Origin: Symbiodinium natans
Lineage: Eukaryota; Sar; Dinophyceae; Suessiales; Symbiodiniaceae
Reading direction: 5' to 3'
NCBI GenBank assembly: GCA_905221605.1
Contig: CAJNDS010002254.1
Coordinates: 384,032 to 448,031, forward strand
Length of the DNA stretch: 64,000 nucleotides
Shown here: one piece after another, positions 22,612 to 34,292 of the stretch
Layout: each line of letters opens with the position of its first letter
How positions within the stretch are numbered: position 1 is the first letter of the stretch
Position numbers and translations under genes: made by a program
The notes under the pieces: model-generated
The model's database searches: none
The model's input: the letters and a program-made list of their open reading frames with translations, nothing else
What the model was told of the DNA's origin: nothing

Positions 22612-24981
22612 AGTGCCACATAGTTGAGACCCGTGCCTGGCAAATCAAGGATGGCCCCCGAAGCCGAAGCCCTCAACCCTTGAGATTCCCAGCATCCTTG
22701 CTGCCGAAGTAATTAAACCTCTCCCTCCCGTGCCCTTTCCAGGCACCGCCTCCATGTTCACAGGACTGAGATGAAATGGGCATGGGGCTGTGAGGGTTTT
22801 GGGGACGTCTTGGGGTGTTGTCTAGGGCCCGCTTTTCGGGCGCAGCGTATCGGAGCTTCACGATTTAGGGGAGTAAGCCCTAAACCTCGCTAAACCCTCA
22901 GCAACCCTAAACCTAAGCCCCGGACTGAAGCCCTGGGGTTAGGAGATGCGCTCCGCTTTGCCTGGTACGGCTTCGGCCTCTCTTTGGCAAGCACCTCTGA
23001 ATGCACCGAGGGCGGGTTTGGCTTGGGGCTTAGGGCTTGAGCCTGTTGCTTGCTGGTTTCTTCAAGAGACCATCTAGCACATCTAGTTGCAGAAAAAGCC
23101 TGAATTTGTTTTTTGGAGTCTGGGGTAGCAAACCCAGGATGCTTGGGTTCTTTTAGGTTCCCAAAAAGCCCCACGAAACAACAAAATGGGCTCCTTTTTC
23201 ATTCTTGGGTTAGGGGGCGGGGGCAAGGGGGGGTATGGGGCTTCAATCGATCACAGGCTGCGATTCGACGCGTTCCGCAAGCTTGCTTGAAAGGATGCTG
23301 AGCTGTCTTCCGAGGCATCATGTTCTACCACAATGCCCTGCAGATCAGGGACGGTCACGAAGTTGGTGTAGCAGAAGACCACTCTCACTTCCCGAAGCCC
23401 TAAGCTCCCAAAGCATGCGTCCAGAGAGCCTTGGACCCAGGAGATCTAGGAACTCTCTCGAAGAAAATGGAAGACTCGGGTAGAGAATATGAAGGAATGA
23501 AGAGGAGGGTGGGGGAGCAGCAACCGCGCTCCATTATCTTCCCTCCAGGAGAACAGCGAAGGTGAAGAGTCACTGTTCAGTCGCTCGGCCTATGACAAAA
23601 GAGTGCTGTTAAGCCAAACCCCAGCGACAGTTGCATTGCGACCAGGGTTCAAGTAGGAAGTGGGGTTTATTAAGGCTATCAAACTGAGGAAGCCTTTAGC
23701 ATGTTCCTGCCTCGTGCTTCCAAAGAGGGTGCGCGTATGTTTGGAAGAGGAAGTGGGAGGGGGATTGGTTGAATCTCCTCCAACATGCAACAGCCCCCAT
23801 TGCAAAGTCGGCAGTTGCCCAGCACCTCGATCTCAAAGCGACTAGGAGTAAATCTCAAGACCTGAACCCTCACGAAGCTATTCCTGATTTTTGGAGTTTA
23901 CAACCCTCAACCCTCAACCCTAAACCCTTTTACTGTAAGGACTGTTAGCGTAAGAGCCCATTACGACTCGCATGGAGAAGCTCGGCAAGATGCCTCGCCA
24001 TGCCTGAGGTGGCGATTCCGATTTCCGCAAGCTGTCGATCTGTCTCATCGTCACGTGGTTCCCTTTCCCGCGGCTGGGCTGAGAAGTGCGTTCCCTGGAG
24101 CCTTAGAGCCCTGAGTCCCAGGCCCGAATGGCCCTAATCCTCAAGAGAGCTCGGGACCTGTTGTTTTCGTGGCAACCATTCTCAGTCCAAATGGGGTTGC
24201 AGCAGGTCTTGGGGAGCAGTTAAGAAAGGGGAGCCAAGCGCAGACTTGTGCTGGGCTTCACAGTTTTGTTCTCGTTCCGGACGGACGGCACAGACCCCTC
24301 CGGAGACCAGAACTCGAGGTCCGAATGAAGGATGGCGACAGACTCAAAGAGCCTTATGACTCCTAATGTTCAAGTTAGAGTTCTAACTCCGCCGTCTTAG
24401 ATGCTGCTTTGAGGTGAGGCGTTTGATTCTCAAGGGCAGAGGTATTACTCCGACAGCCTGTGTTGTGAGCTCTTGGCTTGCTTGGGTACAGTGCGAGAAT
24501 CTCAAGAGCTCTTCGATAAGAATAAGAACACCACATAAAATAAAAAGAACATTCTTCCTTATAAGGGCAACAAAGGGATGACTATTTTGTATTCTTGTTT
24601 TTGTTCCTTTGGGGGGGGGGGGGGGGGGCGGGGTTCTTAAGCAAATAGTAGTAAGGGGTGGTGCCCTATTTGGGTGATTCAACGTGATCCAATCCCTATC
24701 CGCCCCTCTGAAACTTGTAGAAATTAATCCTTGGAAGTATCCAAGAAAAGCTTAGGTTGTTGCAGGACTTCCTTACAACGTGATCGCCCTACAGCCCTAC
24801 ATGCTCTACCTTCCGCACCACATCCCACATAGAGAGTAAGCCTGCGATGGGCGATGCTCCCTAGTAACGCTTTTGCTAGCTAAGGGCCCCGTAGAAACCA
24901 AAAAGGGTATGGTTGTTTCTCCCGGGAACTCAGCATGGAAGCCAGCTCCTGGCCAGGCTCTGGTTTAGCTTGAGTGTCGAG

Positions 24982-25033
24982 GGCTTCGGGGTCATCACGG
25001 ACTCCTTCATCATCGAGATTCCGGGCTGCACCC
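24982..25033 (+). CDS. Candidate exon of the same putative gene
   Basis: After TGTCGAG the frame reads GFGVITDSFIIEIPGCT and ends at a possible donor GTAGGG. Coding-like composition, unknown function. Confidence 0.25.
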
Positions 25034-25140
25034 GTAGGGAGTCTTACTATCGGATGGGGCTCCTTGTGCTTGCGGACTTGAAAGCTTCCAGTCTGTGGTC
25101 CAGTTTCATGGCCTGACGTGGGCGGCGGCGTCAAGTATGC

Positions 25141-25434
25141 TTGGAACAGCTTAGTCTTCTGTCAGGGGCGTTAGGAGGGATCTGGGCTGCAGTAGCCTCA
25201 GCTTCGGTCATCACATGCCAAGTGCTGCAATGCCGCACCTGCTGTGTTCACCTTCCACGTGCCCCAAATCCCAAGCACCTCGAAGCAATGCCCCCGAGAA
25301 TGGGATGGGTCGTGCTGAACATCGTCTCCAAGTTCGTCTTTATCATCTGGATGCAGCGCATGAAGACGCTCGGCCGGAAAGGCCCACAAGCCCCACACAC
25401 TAGGGAAGGCTCCTTGAAGCACAATGGATCCTGA
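25141..25434 (+). CDS. Candidate exon(s) of a multi-pass membrane protein
   Basis: A continuous frame of 97 codons holds two hydrophobic segments: SLLSGALGGIWAAVASAS (around residues 5-22) and WVVLNIVSKFVFIIWM (around 56-71), the latter followed by basic residues. Two such helices suggest a membrane protein. There is no ATG at the beginning, so this is internal; an intron between the segments is possible. The gene family is not recognised. Confidence 0.3.
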   Translation: MEQLSLLSGALGGIWAAVASASVITCQVLQCRTCCVHLPRAPNPKHLEAMPPRMGWVVLNIVSKFVFIIWMQRMKTLGRKGPQAPHTREGSLKHNGS

Positions 25435-25695
25435 CATAGTTTTGCGTCTTGGGTTTGGGGGTTTTAAGCTGGCTCTGGTTGTATCATAGGTTGTGACAAT
25501 CTGACTCACTGACTCCGCTTCCCCACCTCTGGCCTCGTCATCTGATGCTGTGACCAGGTTACGACAGGTACTACAATTTCCGCTAATCCAACTCCTGCTA
25601 CTACTATCAAAGAAGGGAAATGGCTCTTGCCCCCACCCCCAACAACCCCCAAGCTCCAGCTCTAACAACTCTAACGCCATGCCTGGATGAAGCGG

Positions 25696-25716
25696 GTTGG
25701 GGGGGGGGGGGGGGGG
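25696..25716 (+). repeat. Poly(G) tract
   Basis: An almost uninterrupted run of about 19 G. Similar G or C runs occur at 24611-24627, 31259-31274, 31938-31987, 38568-38605, 48725-48750 and 58639-58657. Confidence 0.9.
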
Positions 25717-25837
25717 ATGCGAAGTTGCGTTTCCGGCATCGGAGCTGTCGAAATCACACTCAGCCATTTCCGGTGTTGAGACTCGACTGTGGACTTGCCA
25801 AATTCCGGTATGGTTTAGGGTGCCGGGGTTCTGAGTC

Positions 25838-25898
25838 GGGATGTTGCCCCCTTATACTAACAGTCCTTAGTAGGGATCGGGTACTATAATCCCTATGG
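25838..25898. mobile_element. Family B foldback element, partial copy
   Basis: Begins GGGATGTTGCCCCCTTATAC, close to the left end of the element at 8780, and retains the internal TAGGGAT palindrome. The right inverted terminus is missing. Confidence 0.55.
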
Positions 25899-26892
25899 GC
25901 TCTGGCGACAAATTTCGGAGATGTCGGAGACGTCAAAGACAGGATTGGCACGGCCTGGCTTTTTCGCCTCGAGGTGTTGCGATCTACGTTGGAGCCGCCA
26001 CCCTTGTCGAAATGCTGGCGCTGTGCAACAAGGACAACACCTCTCCCTTCACAACACATGCATGCAAGGAGGATCACTTGGGCGGAGAAAGGATACCAGT
26101 TTGACGAAGTTTGCCCATGTCATCCATGCTGCGCAGTCGCCGCACGGCACCGCAAAGCACGAGCTACACCCAGGCCATAATACGACCGACGAAGTCCTTG
26201 ATCGTCCTTTTGGTACTGCGACTCTCAAAGGCAGTACGTAGAGTACGGCAGGTCCTGCAAGCCCTGGGATGTGCTCCGTAAGAGCCTGAGACAGAATGGT
26301 GCCATGGCAGCCGTTCTTCTGGCCCGTTTGGCCAGGCATACAGAACACGGATGTTGCGAACGGCCTCAGAACCTTCATGCAAAGTTCCGGCGGCTCCAAC
26401 CCGGTTCGTTTCTGTACATCTCTGCAACACAAGATGTCAGACCAAGAATTGCTAGCGGACCTGCTGCCTGCGTCCATAACTGAACACTGAAACCACACCC
26501 AATGGACTTACGTATGCTTCTGGAATGGTCGCGGTGGGATGCAAGCACCTTTCTAGCTCGGGCACGCGGTCGCACAGTGCTCAGCCAGAAAAGGCCCTTG
26601 TGTGACAAGACTCCAACATCCGAAAACCCTAAGGAAACCCTCAGGTGGGCGGGAGGTACCTCTAGGAACCCTTGCAAGGAAGCCGAAGCCTTGGAGGGGA
26701 ATGCTAGGAGACATGCCTTCAAACCCCCCTCCCCCGCCCTTCCCGAAGCCTCCCCCCGCACCCCCCCCCCAAGGATGGTGCACCAGCGCAAGATCGAGTC
26801 CGCGCGCGAGCGCCTCCGCATGGATGCGGCGATTCCCAAATGAACGTTCTTTTTGGGCACCTGTTGTCACATGGGTCATGTAATATCTTTAT

Positions 26893-27130
26893 ATGAAGCA
26901 GAGTATATATTTCTTGTACCCCCAAAAGGACACCAGGTATATACACTCACCCAATATTAAAGAGGAACCTTATATACACTCACCAAAACAGAAATATAAA
27001 TCCTGCTTCATAATTTGTTTGTTTACATCTCATTTGTTCATGTACTTGTGCATCTGCTTGTTTTTTTACATGTACCTTTTTGCTTCTGTTCATATGTATA
27101 TTTACGTGTATCTGTATGTCTGTTAATTGC
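26893..27130. other. AT-rich low-complexity stretch
   Basis: Local AT-rich text with repeated ATATACACTCACC words (26936-26985), then TTTGTTTACAT-like words. No gene seen. Confidence 0.4.
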
Positions 27131-27221
27131 CCATGAAGGGGGGGCTGTAATGTAGAGAGCTGCCCATTTATTGAATCTGAAGCAAGGGCCGAACAACCGG
27201 CTCAGGGCAGCGGTCCATGGA

Positions 27222-27268
27222 GGGTTTAGGGTTTGGGGTTTAGGGTTTAGGGTTTAGGGTTTAGGGTT
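27222..27268 (+). repeat. Telomere-like array (TTTAGGG)n
   Basis: Six units including one TTTGGGG variant. Confidence 0.9.
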
Positions 27269-29439
27269 GTCGGGCTTGACCGGACTTGAGGTTGAGGGTG
27301 TCCTGCTCGTGCTGCTGTTTCTGCGTGGTGCTTGCCTTGCGTTTGGTCGGAAGCCGTTGGGGCATGTGCCTTTGGATCAGTTTGGAGAGAAGAGCTGCAG
27401 AGCTTAAAAACCTGACAGGGCGACACATATAACCTGTGAGAGGCAGGTGGCACAAAGCCAACCTGCGCTGTAATTGTCGTAACTACATGAAACTGACGTA
27501 TGCGAACTGCCGAAACTCCGTTAACACACAAACGAAGCCCCCCGAAGCAAGAACCCTTCGCACTCGTCCCGCATCCATCCTCTCTTCATATTCGGTGTTC
27601 TGCAACAGCTCAAATTCTTGGGCTTTTTCGCATGACAGCCCTGCTCCTAGGTTGTATGGCCTCTCCCCGTCCGACGAGATCAACGAGGAAGAGCTCCCCG
27701 GGCAGATTACCTGTGCTTGACTCACCAAAGCCCTAAACCTCTCAGCTTCGGGCAAAAAAGCCCTTAAAAGTTGCTCAAAAGATCCACGGAACTTCGAGTG
27801 GCCTTGCCCATCTGAGGCTCAAGGCGAAGGCGAAGGCATCCCCGCCGTCGGCCCCAAACCAAATTGGCGGAGTCAACCCCGATGCCGGGGGCTGAGCTGT
27901 TGTTTCGCCATGCTCTCCCTAGGAGGCTTATTTTTTCGTTCATTTGTGTCTTTCTTTTTTATCTATGCTTTTTTGTTTGTCGATATATACATACCCTGCA
28001 TAGGGTAGACACAGAAAAGGTATTCCCTGACGATTGTTCGAAATGGAGCAGAGTTTATGGGGTGGAGGGCGTTCGTGCTCAGGGTGGAGGGTGCCTCAGG
28101 GGGACCCAGGACCTGGAACCCTCGACCACCGAAACCCCTTGCTTGCATTGAGGGTTTTGTGGCTCGGAGCATTCGGATGTTGAGGGTTGTCCTTGCGCCA
28201 GCTCTTCTTTCCGTCTATCAATTTCTTGCAGTTTCGTGCTCACAGCACCCGGTTAGCCGAACGGACCGGCATTAGCCTGCAAGCGGGGCATCGCCATCGT
28301 GTTTCGTTGTTTGTGTGTCTGACATCACCCCGGCCGAATGCTCCTTAAATCCCCCATGCCCCTCAACCCCTTGAAGATCGTTGCAATCAAGGATACAGTC
28401 TCGCAACTGAGTCACGTCATAAAAAACTATTCAACAAAGCCGTCAGAAGCTCAGCGATAGTAATCGTCATATTTGAAACCATGAAGTTTTCACGAGCAAA
28501 GACCTCAACAAACCCCTAGTGAGCCGCAATCTCGAGGCCTACGGTCTGGGGCAGGGCGAAGAGGCCGACAGCGAGCCCTTGAGCTGCAGAGGATGGTTCA
28601 GGGTTTTTCATTGATCCCCAGGATGTCCGAGGTGTTTTTGGGTGATTTGCAGGATGTTCGAGGTTGCTCATTGACTAATGCTGTGTGCTGAAGTTTTGTG
28701 TTTTTCTTGGGGGGCTTGGGGGTGGGGGGAGGGGTGGTTGAAGAGTTGGCTTCACGTTTGTTGCCCCCCGGGACACTGGCACATGTCCCGCTCGTGCTCC
28801 ATGAACGGGGACTTTCCCGAAAACAGGGCGCAAACGGCAAATCCCAACGAACTAGTTATATGGCACTTTCCACGTGCTAGGAGATATGATGGGGCCTCAG
28901 CAGAGTCAGAAACAAACAAAGGCAGGGGAGCGACCTTGCTGAACTGCCTGGGCCTGAAACCCCAAGCCTGGGCGGGCATTTTAGCTTTTTTGGGGGGGCT
29001 TCAGGGAGCCATGCGAAAGAAAAGAGATCTGCTACTCCACCCATTTCCCCACTTCTGAACCTGCTGCCAACCAGGCTCAAGCTGGTTGAGCTGGTCTCGG
29101 AGACCATGGTGCCCCTTGCCTCTCTAGGCTTTCAGGGGGGTCTTGGGATTTTTTTAGGGCTTAGAGTTTAGGACAACAAGAAGGCTTCTCACATATGGGA
29201 ACGGGCACTGAGCTCCGGAATGCCGGCTCGGCTAGTCGCAGCGAAGCCTTCGGCTTTTCTGCAGGTCAGGGGGGTCAGGCTGTTGCAGTTGCAGAACAAG
29301 ATGATGCACGAAGCTCCGAGGTTCAGCATCTCCAAAAGCTAGCGGGCCACTGTCTTGGCGCTGAGGACACTGGGCATGAGCTCCCACACCGATCGCCTGC
29401 TGAAGCGCGGCGCTTTCAGCTCTCGTTGGTCCTGGGGAG
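27269..29439. other. Mostly non-coding with weak exon-like patches
   Basis: Two short GC-rich plus-strand patches look coding-like: 27655-27715 (LSPSDEINEEELPGQ) and 28510-28590 (NLEAYGLGQGEEADSE). Neither has a recognised family and both may be exons of the large intron-rich gene downstream. Confidence 0.25.
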
Positions 29440-29483
29440 GGTTTAGGGTTGAGGGTTTAGGGTTTAGGGTTTAGGGTTTAGGT
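29440..29483 (+). repeat. Telomere-like array
   Basis: Six TTTAGGG-type units with one TTGAGGG variant. Confidence 0.9.
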
Positions 29484-29510
29484 TTGCAAAAGGTGGTCTT
29501 TAGAGGGCTT

Positions 29511-29575
29511 GGGATGTTCCCCCTTCTACTAACAGCCTGAGTAGGGATTATGAATAAACCCTATAATAATCCCAT
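29511..29575. mobile_element. Family B foldback element, partial copy
   Basis: Begins GGGATGTTCCCCCTTCTAC, identical to the left end of the complete copy at 8780 for about 25 bp, then diverges. The right terminus is absent. Confidence 0.6.
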
Positions 29576-29839
29576 TCAGGGCTTAGGGAGTTCAAAGAGG
29601 CGCTTGGGGCCGAAAGCGGTCCCAAAACCCCCACGACACCCCCACCCAGTTGGAACCCAAACAAGGGTCGGCCCGCCCAAAAGGCCAGCAAAGAAAAGCA
29701 GCACCAACAACTCTGGAATCCTGAAACCGCAACTTCCCCACTACCCCCCGGTTTAAGATTTAGGGTTTAGGGTTTACAAAAAAGGTCACCAAGTCCTATG
29801 CAAAAAGGGTTTAGGGTCCTAACAGAGATGTATCATCAG

Positions 29840-29898
29840 GCTGATGGTCGAGAACGGCGTCACCAACACCGCCGTCCTCGAGCGGCTCAATGCCGAGC
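29840..29898 (+). CDS. Candidate exon (helical)
   Basis: Follows TATCATCAG. Encodes LMVENGVTNTAVLERLNAE and ends before GTTGTA. Possibly the first visible exon of the coiled-coil gene. Confidence 0.35.
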
Positions 29899-29935
29899 GT
29901 TGTATGGAGCTGCGCCTCTGACTGCAGCTGGAAGA

Positions 29936-30037
29936 CCTATATCCCCCTTGGGAATTATTTTTGATGTTTGTTCATATAAAAACCAAGAGGATGTTAAACA
30001 TATCATGTTTATTAAGGTTCTAAGGGGGGTATAGTGG
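29936..30037. mobile_element. Foldback MITE, about 100 bp
   Basis: Imperfect inverted ends: CCTATATCCCCCTTGGGAA on the left, and the complement of CCACTATACCCCCCTTAGAA on the right. Confidence 0.5.
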
Positions 30038-30063
30038 CATTCACCGTAGGCATTTTTTGCATC

Positions 30064-30106
30064 TGGGCACTATTCTTTAGAGACGTGACTAAAGAAATAG
30101 CGCCCA
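30064..30106. repeat. Strong hairpin
   Basis: TGGGCACTATTCTTTAG pairs with CTAAAGAAATAGCGCCCA across an 8-nt loop, a 17-18 bp stem with one mismatch and one bulge. It may be a small foldback element; no flanking gene explains it. Confidence 0.7.
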
Positions 30107-30255
30107 GCTAGTCTCCAGCATCAACGTGGGCATGTCTAAGAGAAGGGTATGTCCAGCCTCCGGCTCCTTTGGGGCGAGGTTGCCTTGCGAATGTGCTGGC
30201 TTCGATTTTCGGGGCCACGTTTGTTTCAACATGCCCTGGCTAAAAGGATCCAAAT

Positions 30256-30375
30256 GGGAACCCCAAACAGGGAACCGCAAGAATCGCGTAGGAATATCGG
30301 GGAATATGAGGACCCTGGTAGGTATATTCCTGTGATATTCCTACTATATTCTTGGGATTCCCTGTTTGGGGTTCC
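30256..30375. mobile_element. Foldback MITE, 120 bp, near-complete palindrome
   Basis: The 28-bp ends (GGGAACCCCAAACAGGGAA...) are inverted with about two mismatches, and homology between the arms continues towards the centre, so almost the whole element folds on itself. It lies just upstream of the candidate exon at 30400. Confidence 0.75.
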
Positions 30376-30399
30376 TCATCAACTTCCCCTTACTTACAG

Positions 30400-30491
30400 G
30401 AACCTGCCCTTCGCTCTCATCGACGCGACACAACGCCGCTGGACCGCCGAGAAGATGAACATGGGGCAGGCCCGGCAAAGAGTCTTCGCGG
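30400..30491 (+). CDS. Candidate exon ending at a MITE border
   Basis: Preceded by CTTACTTACAG, a good 3' splice site. Encodes NLPFALIDATQRRW followed by a helical stretch with MNMGQARQRVF. The next bases, GTAGTT, form a possible donor that is part of the terminal repeat of the foldback element beginning at 30491. Function unknown. Confidence 0.45.
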
Positions 30492-30628
30492 GTAGTTTCA
30501 TGGTTCCTTACCCTGGGCCCTTAAAAGGGGACCCCGTCATGTACCCCTGGCACAAAAAAAACAAGGGCCCATGCTTCAGAACCCTTAAAGGAGGTTAAGG
30601 GGCCAGACTAAGGGACCATAAAACTACC
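30491..30628. mobile_element. Foldback MITE, 138 bp, possible introner
   Basis: Ends are GGTAGTTTCATGGTTCCTTA and the complement of GGTAGTTTTATGGTCCCTTA, with homology extending to CCCTTAA. The left terminus supplies a GT donor to the preceding exon. Removal to the AG at 30634-30635 would keep an open frame downstream. Confidence 0.65.
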
Positions 30629-30798
30629 CTTTGAGAGGGGTTGGGAGGGAAACACAGATGTTTGTGGAATAGACCACTTGCCTGCGCTTCCCATTATGAG
30701 TCCGAACCCCTTGCCTGGGAGAAGATCAAGTGGCGAAAGTTCCGTGCTCCAACCCGTGAGATTCTGAGACCCTTTGGAGCCTCTGCCGGCCTCTCCAG

Positions 30799-30860
30799 GA
30801 CCAGGGCGGAAACGTTGAGAAAGAGGATCCTTTCAAGAAGCTCCTGGAAGCCAACAAGGC
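30799..30860 (+). CDS. Candidate exon, weak
   Basis: After CTCTCCAG the frame encodes DQGGNVEKEDPFKKLLEANK. A second frame across the same bases is also open, so assignment is uncertain. Confidence 0.25.
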
Positions 30861-30989
30861 GTGCGCTTGGGAGAGTCTCAAACCTGCGTTGCTGACCCCA
30901 CCCATATTTGAGGTGGGCTCACATACAGTGGTTGAATGGTCCTTTAATGTTAAGCAGGAGGCATCATGAACCCCTGGTCTCCCACCAGG

Positions 30990-31060
30990 AGCGCGTGACG
31001 GGCAAGAACCTCATCAACGCCCTGCCGGGCATGACCACGCCGCCGCTGGCGGGCATGGGG
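30990..31060 (+). CDS. Candidate exon, weak
   Basis: After CCCACCAG the frame encodes ERVTGKNLINALPGMTTPPL. Coding-like composition; family unknown. Confidence 0.3.
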
Positions 31061-31937
31061 GGACTGTGCCTTTGGCCCGAATGTGGCGAGCGGATGTAGG
31101 GCCCATGACTTACTCGTTGTTTGCATGCTCGAGGGTAGGTCCAGGGCCAGCAAGTTTCTTACACCTTGTCTGCGATGGAACTCCAGGGCAGTGATGGGTT
31201 GGAATTGGTCTCTAAACCCGAAACCTTCAGCCCGCGCTTGAATTGCCGGATATTCGACCCCCCCCCCCCCCCCCAATCCTGAAGCCCGAAAGCCGAGCAC
31301 ACACACACGCAAGGATGATGGATTTTGGCGGCATGGAGGCTACCCGGCAGATTCGAAATGGCGGGGCAGTCTGTGATGCACCAAGACCCAAGAAACTTCG
31401 GGCTAATCGAGTAGACAGCAGCAAGGAGCCCTTGATGCAAAGCAAGGGTGTGAAGACCCTTGTTCCGAAACCCACAACCTAAACCCATAGTCACGCAGCC
31501 ACCGAAACCCTAGATCCTGTGATCGAAGATGCTGTGCGAATCACTGATGGCGCCATGCACTGCGGCCAACTCGATTCGCGACGGATCCGACATCAGGTTC
31601 CACACCCCCAAGCCCGCGGGATCGTGTGAAAAAAATCCCGAAAGAGAAAACCTCCGCACGGCTTAGAGATAGACGGCTTAAGGTTGCAGGTTCGATTTTG
31701 GAATGTTAAGCTGCTTACAAAGTTGCCGTCCGACCCGACGCTGAATGTTTCCTCACCCCAAGCACACCAAAAAAAAACATTGTATGTGCCTCTTTCTCGT
31801 ACCCATTATACTGTGAAAAAAAGCTTTCACCTAGATTCTGGTACCCATCAAACTATTTAAAGAATATTCGCCTAGAGACCCCAAAACATGGTCCACGGTC
31901 GACAAGCCCACAGGCCCGTGGCTAAGACTAAGAAAAC

Positions 31938-31987
31938 CCCCCCCGCCCCCCGCCCCCCCCCCCCCCCCCCGCCCCCCCCCCCCCCCC
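31938..31987 (-). repeat. Poly(C) tract
   Basis: About 50 bp, nearly all C with isolated G. Confidence 0.9.
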
Positions 31988-31999
31988 GCCATCGCCCAG

Positions 32000-32053
32000 G
32001 AACAGCTGTTGGCAGTGGTGAACAGAGCCCTGACACCTCTTCAGGACAGGAAC
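32000..32053 (+). CDS. Candidate exon with LL..VN motif
   Basis: After ATCGCCCAG the phase-0 frame reads EQLLAVVNRALTPLQDRN. The LLxxVNxxLxxLQ pattern resembles the exons at 34230 and 35473. Confidence 0.4.
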
Positions 32054-32559
32054 CCAGAGAAACCTCAATGATTGGGAAGAGAAATAAGAGTATTCTTAAT
32101 CGTATTAACAAGGAGCCCCCTTACAAACCAGACAAGCGACACCGCCCAGGCCCAGCTCCCCTTGCAGCCTGAACACGGTCACGTAGCAAAGGCCCCCCCA
32201 AACACATTTGAGGATTTCGAGCTGTGGTGCTTAGGGAACACTAAGCCCACCCCAAACGCCTCTGAGCTCAACTTGGCAGGACACGATCATGGCCCGTCTG
32301 CCTCTCACCTCAATCAAGTGGCCAGATCAGGGTCTAGACTGCTGGAGCTCAATTTGCAAAAGCATGCTGCTAGGAGCTTATACAGCCAGACGGCAGGCAG
32401 TAGGCCCCGATACATAAGAGCTTCACACGGATTAACACCTGAAGGCTCTGGTCAAGTCTCAAGGGGTTTGGAGGAGATAGCTGGGCGCTGGGATCTCCGT
32501 TCTCGAATGCCTCTTTGGGTCTGAGAAGCAACACTTAGGGTGCTCTATAGGGGCTTTTG

Positions 32560-32810
32560 ATGGCTTTTGTATAGGGTTTAGGGTGCTTCATGAGGGCTTT
32601 TTTTAGGGTTTAGGGTACAGGGTTCAGGGTTTCGGGTTATGGTTCATTGTTTGCGGCAATCACCACGGTCTCAAAAAAGAGTCAAAGCAACAATGTGGTT
32701 CTTCTTTCCTTGGCAGTGAGAGCCAAGAGATGAGCCTCAACAAGAGTTTAGGGTCTAGGGTTCGGGATTCAGGGTTCAGGGTTCGGGGATTCAGGGGTTT
32801 AGGGGTAAAT
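32560..32810 (+). repeat. Degenerate TTTAGGG/TTCAGGG clusters
   Basis: Short runs of telomere-like words (around 32575-32640 and 32745-32805) with TTCAGGG and TTCGGGG variants; non-coding. Confidence 0.7.
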
Positions 32811-33041
32811 AAACGGATTTAGTTGAATAACCCTTTCGGCCCCTGAAAGGAAAGAGTTCATTGCACCATGCTGGACTTGGTTTAGATGCCTCCTGGATAG
32901 TCGAGGGGGCCCATACCGGTCGCCTGAACTCAAAGCTGTTTCCCATTCAATGCCCACCAACCTTCGCACCTGCAACCGTGAGAGTCGGGGCGCCCTGATT
33001 CTTCCCAAGCTTTAAAATCCGGGATCCCGCAAATCTGCTAA

Positions 33042-33104
33042 GGCAAGTCATGGAGGACGGCTTGCAGCGCCAGCTGGAGTCCACGCAGGAACGCCAGCAA
33101 CGCC
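33042..33104 (+). CDS. Candidate coiled-coil exon
   Basis: Encodes QVMEDGLQRQLESTQERQQR and ends at a GTGTGT donor. Glutamine-rich heptad-like helix, as in neighbouring exons. Confidence 0.4.
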
Positions 33105-33893
33105 GTGTGTGCAGCCCTGAACCCCCCGATGCCCCCTACAATCACCCCGGAACCAAGCCTAGCTGAGCCGAAGGTTCTTAGAGTACTGTATCCCAGAAGA
33201 AGGGTCGGGTCGAGTCGTTTCAGAGAACCGGCGCCGTGCCAGAGAGTACAACCCTTGCGCTTGCAATGGGCAAGGCTCACAATCACGGCCGTGCCTCGCC
33301 TCTTCCATCTTGTGAACAAACACACAAAAAACACACACACACACAATCAATGTGTATTTGTACTTATATATAAGCTTTGTAAACGTACGTACACACGCAC
33401 GTGTCCTACGACTCGTCATGCAGGAGTTGCTTGCTGCGGCGTTTCTGTTACAAGAGCAGCCGTCCTAGAAGCACTTGAAGTAGGATTCGCACGCGTGCGC
33501 GCGTGCGTGTGTGTTTGTTTGCGCGCGCATGTGGTCCCGAGCCTGAGGAGGCGATCTCCCAGCGCATGGACTTCTCACAGGCCTGCTCACACGCCGGGTT
33601 TCGCAGGGCGTTCGGTTTCGAAGGGGTTCAGACCAGCCCCTAAAAGTAAGGAGCACGCCAAGTTCACGAAAGCATCCCTTAGTTCCTTTGAGGCATCTAC
33701 ATTCTCCTGAGTCTTCAGGCCTGCATATTCCGGAGTGTACGTAGGTAGTGGCCTCCCTGGAAACATCACCTGCCTCCCCTTAAAGGAACTCCTAAAGCCC
33801 TGGGCCTCCCTTTCCGAGCCCGTATAGATGATGCCCTGAAAGAGAGAAAAGGCGGCAAACCCTCCTATGTGCCCGACAATCCCTAGTAGTAGA

Positions 33894-33971
33894 GTGGGTA
33901 ACCTTTAACCTTTTTGGGGTAGTATAATCCCCTTAGAATCCCAAAGGTTAACCTTTAATTCCCCCAGGTTA
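33894..33971. mobile_element. Small foldback element in intron
   Basis: GGTAACCTTTAACCTTT on the left faces AAAGGTTAACCTTTAATT on the right, with a GGGGTAGTATAATCCCC hairpin between them. Confidence 0.45.
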
Positions 33972-34229
33972 CTGGACAACTAAGAATCTACACCTCGCAA
34001 AACTCCCCCCCCCCTCTCAACAAAGGCCGCCAAACAGAGACAACCCAAGCTCGCGAACCAGGTGCCCCTGATGTTTGGACCCGACGATCGTCCTAAATTG
34101 GGGCTCTAAATTATAGGGGCGCTTCTGGGGTCTTAAAAGAAGGACCCCAATATTAAGGAGCCTTAATTCTACTTAGAGAGCGACCCAGGGAGCCCCCCCC
34201 CCCCCCGCCTTGCTATGGCACGCGGTCAG

Positions 34230-34292
34230 GTCTCGCTGCTGCAAACCGTGAATGCCTGCCAAGTCCTTCTGCACAAGCTCGACTCCTCCCAG
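34230..34292 (+). CDS. Candidate coiled-coil exon, LLxTVN type
   Basis: After GCGGTCAG the phase-0 frame reads VSLLQTVNACQVLLHKLDSS and then QE. It aligns with the exon at 35473 (LLDTVN...LLQRLDASQQ), indicating exon duplication. Confidence 0.45.
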
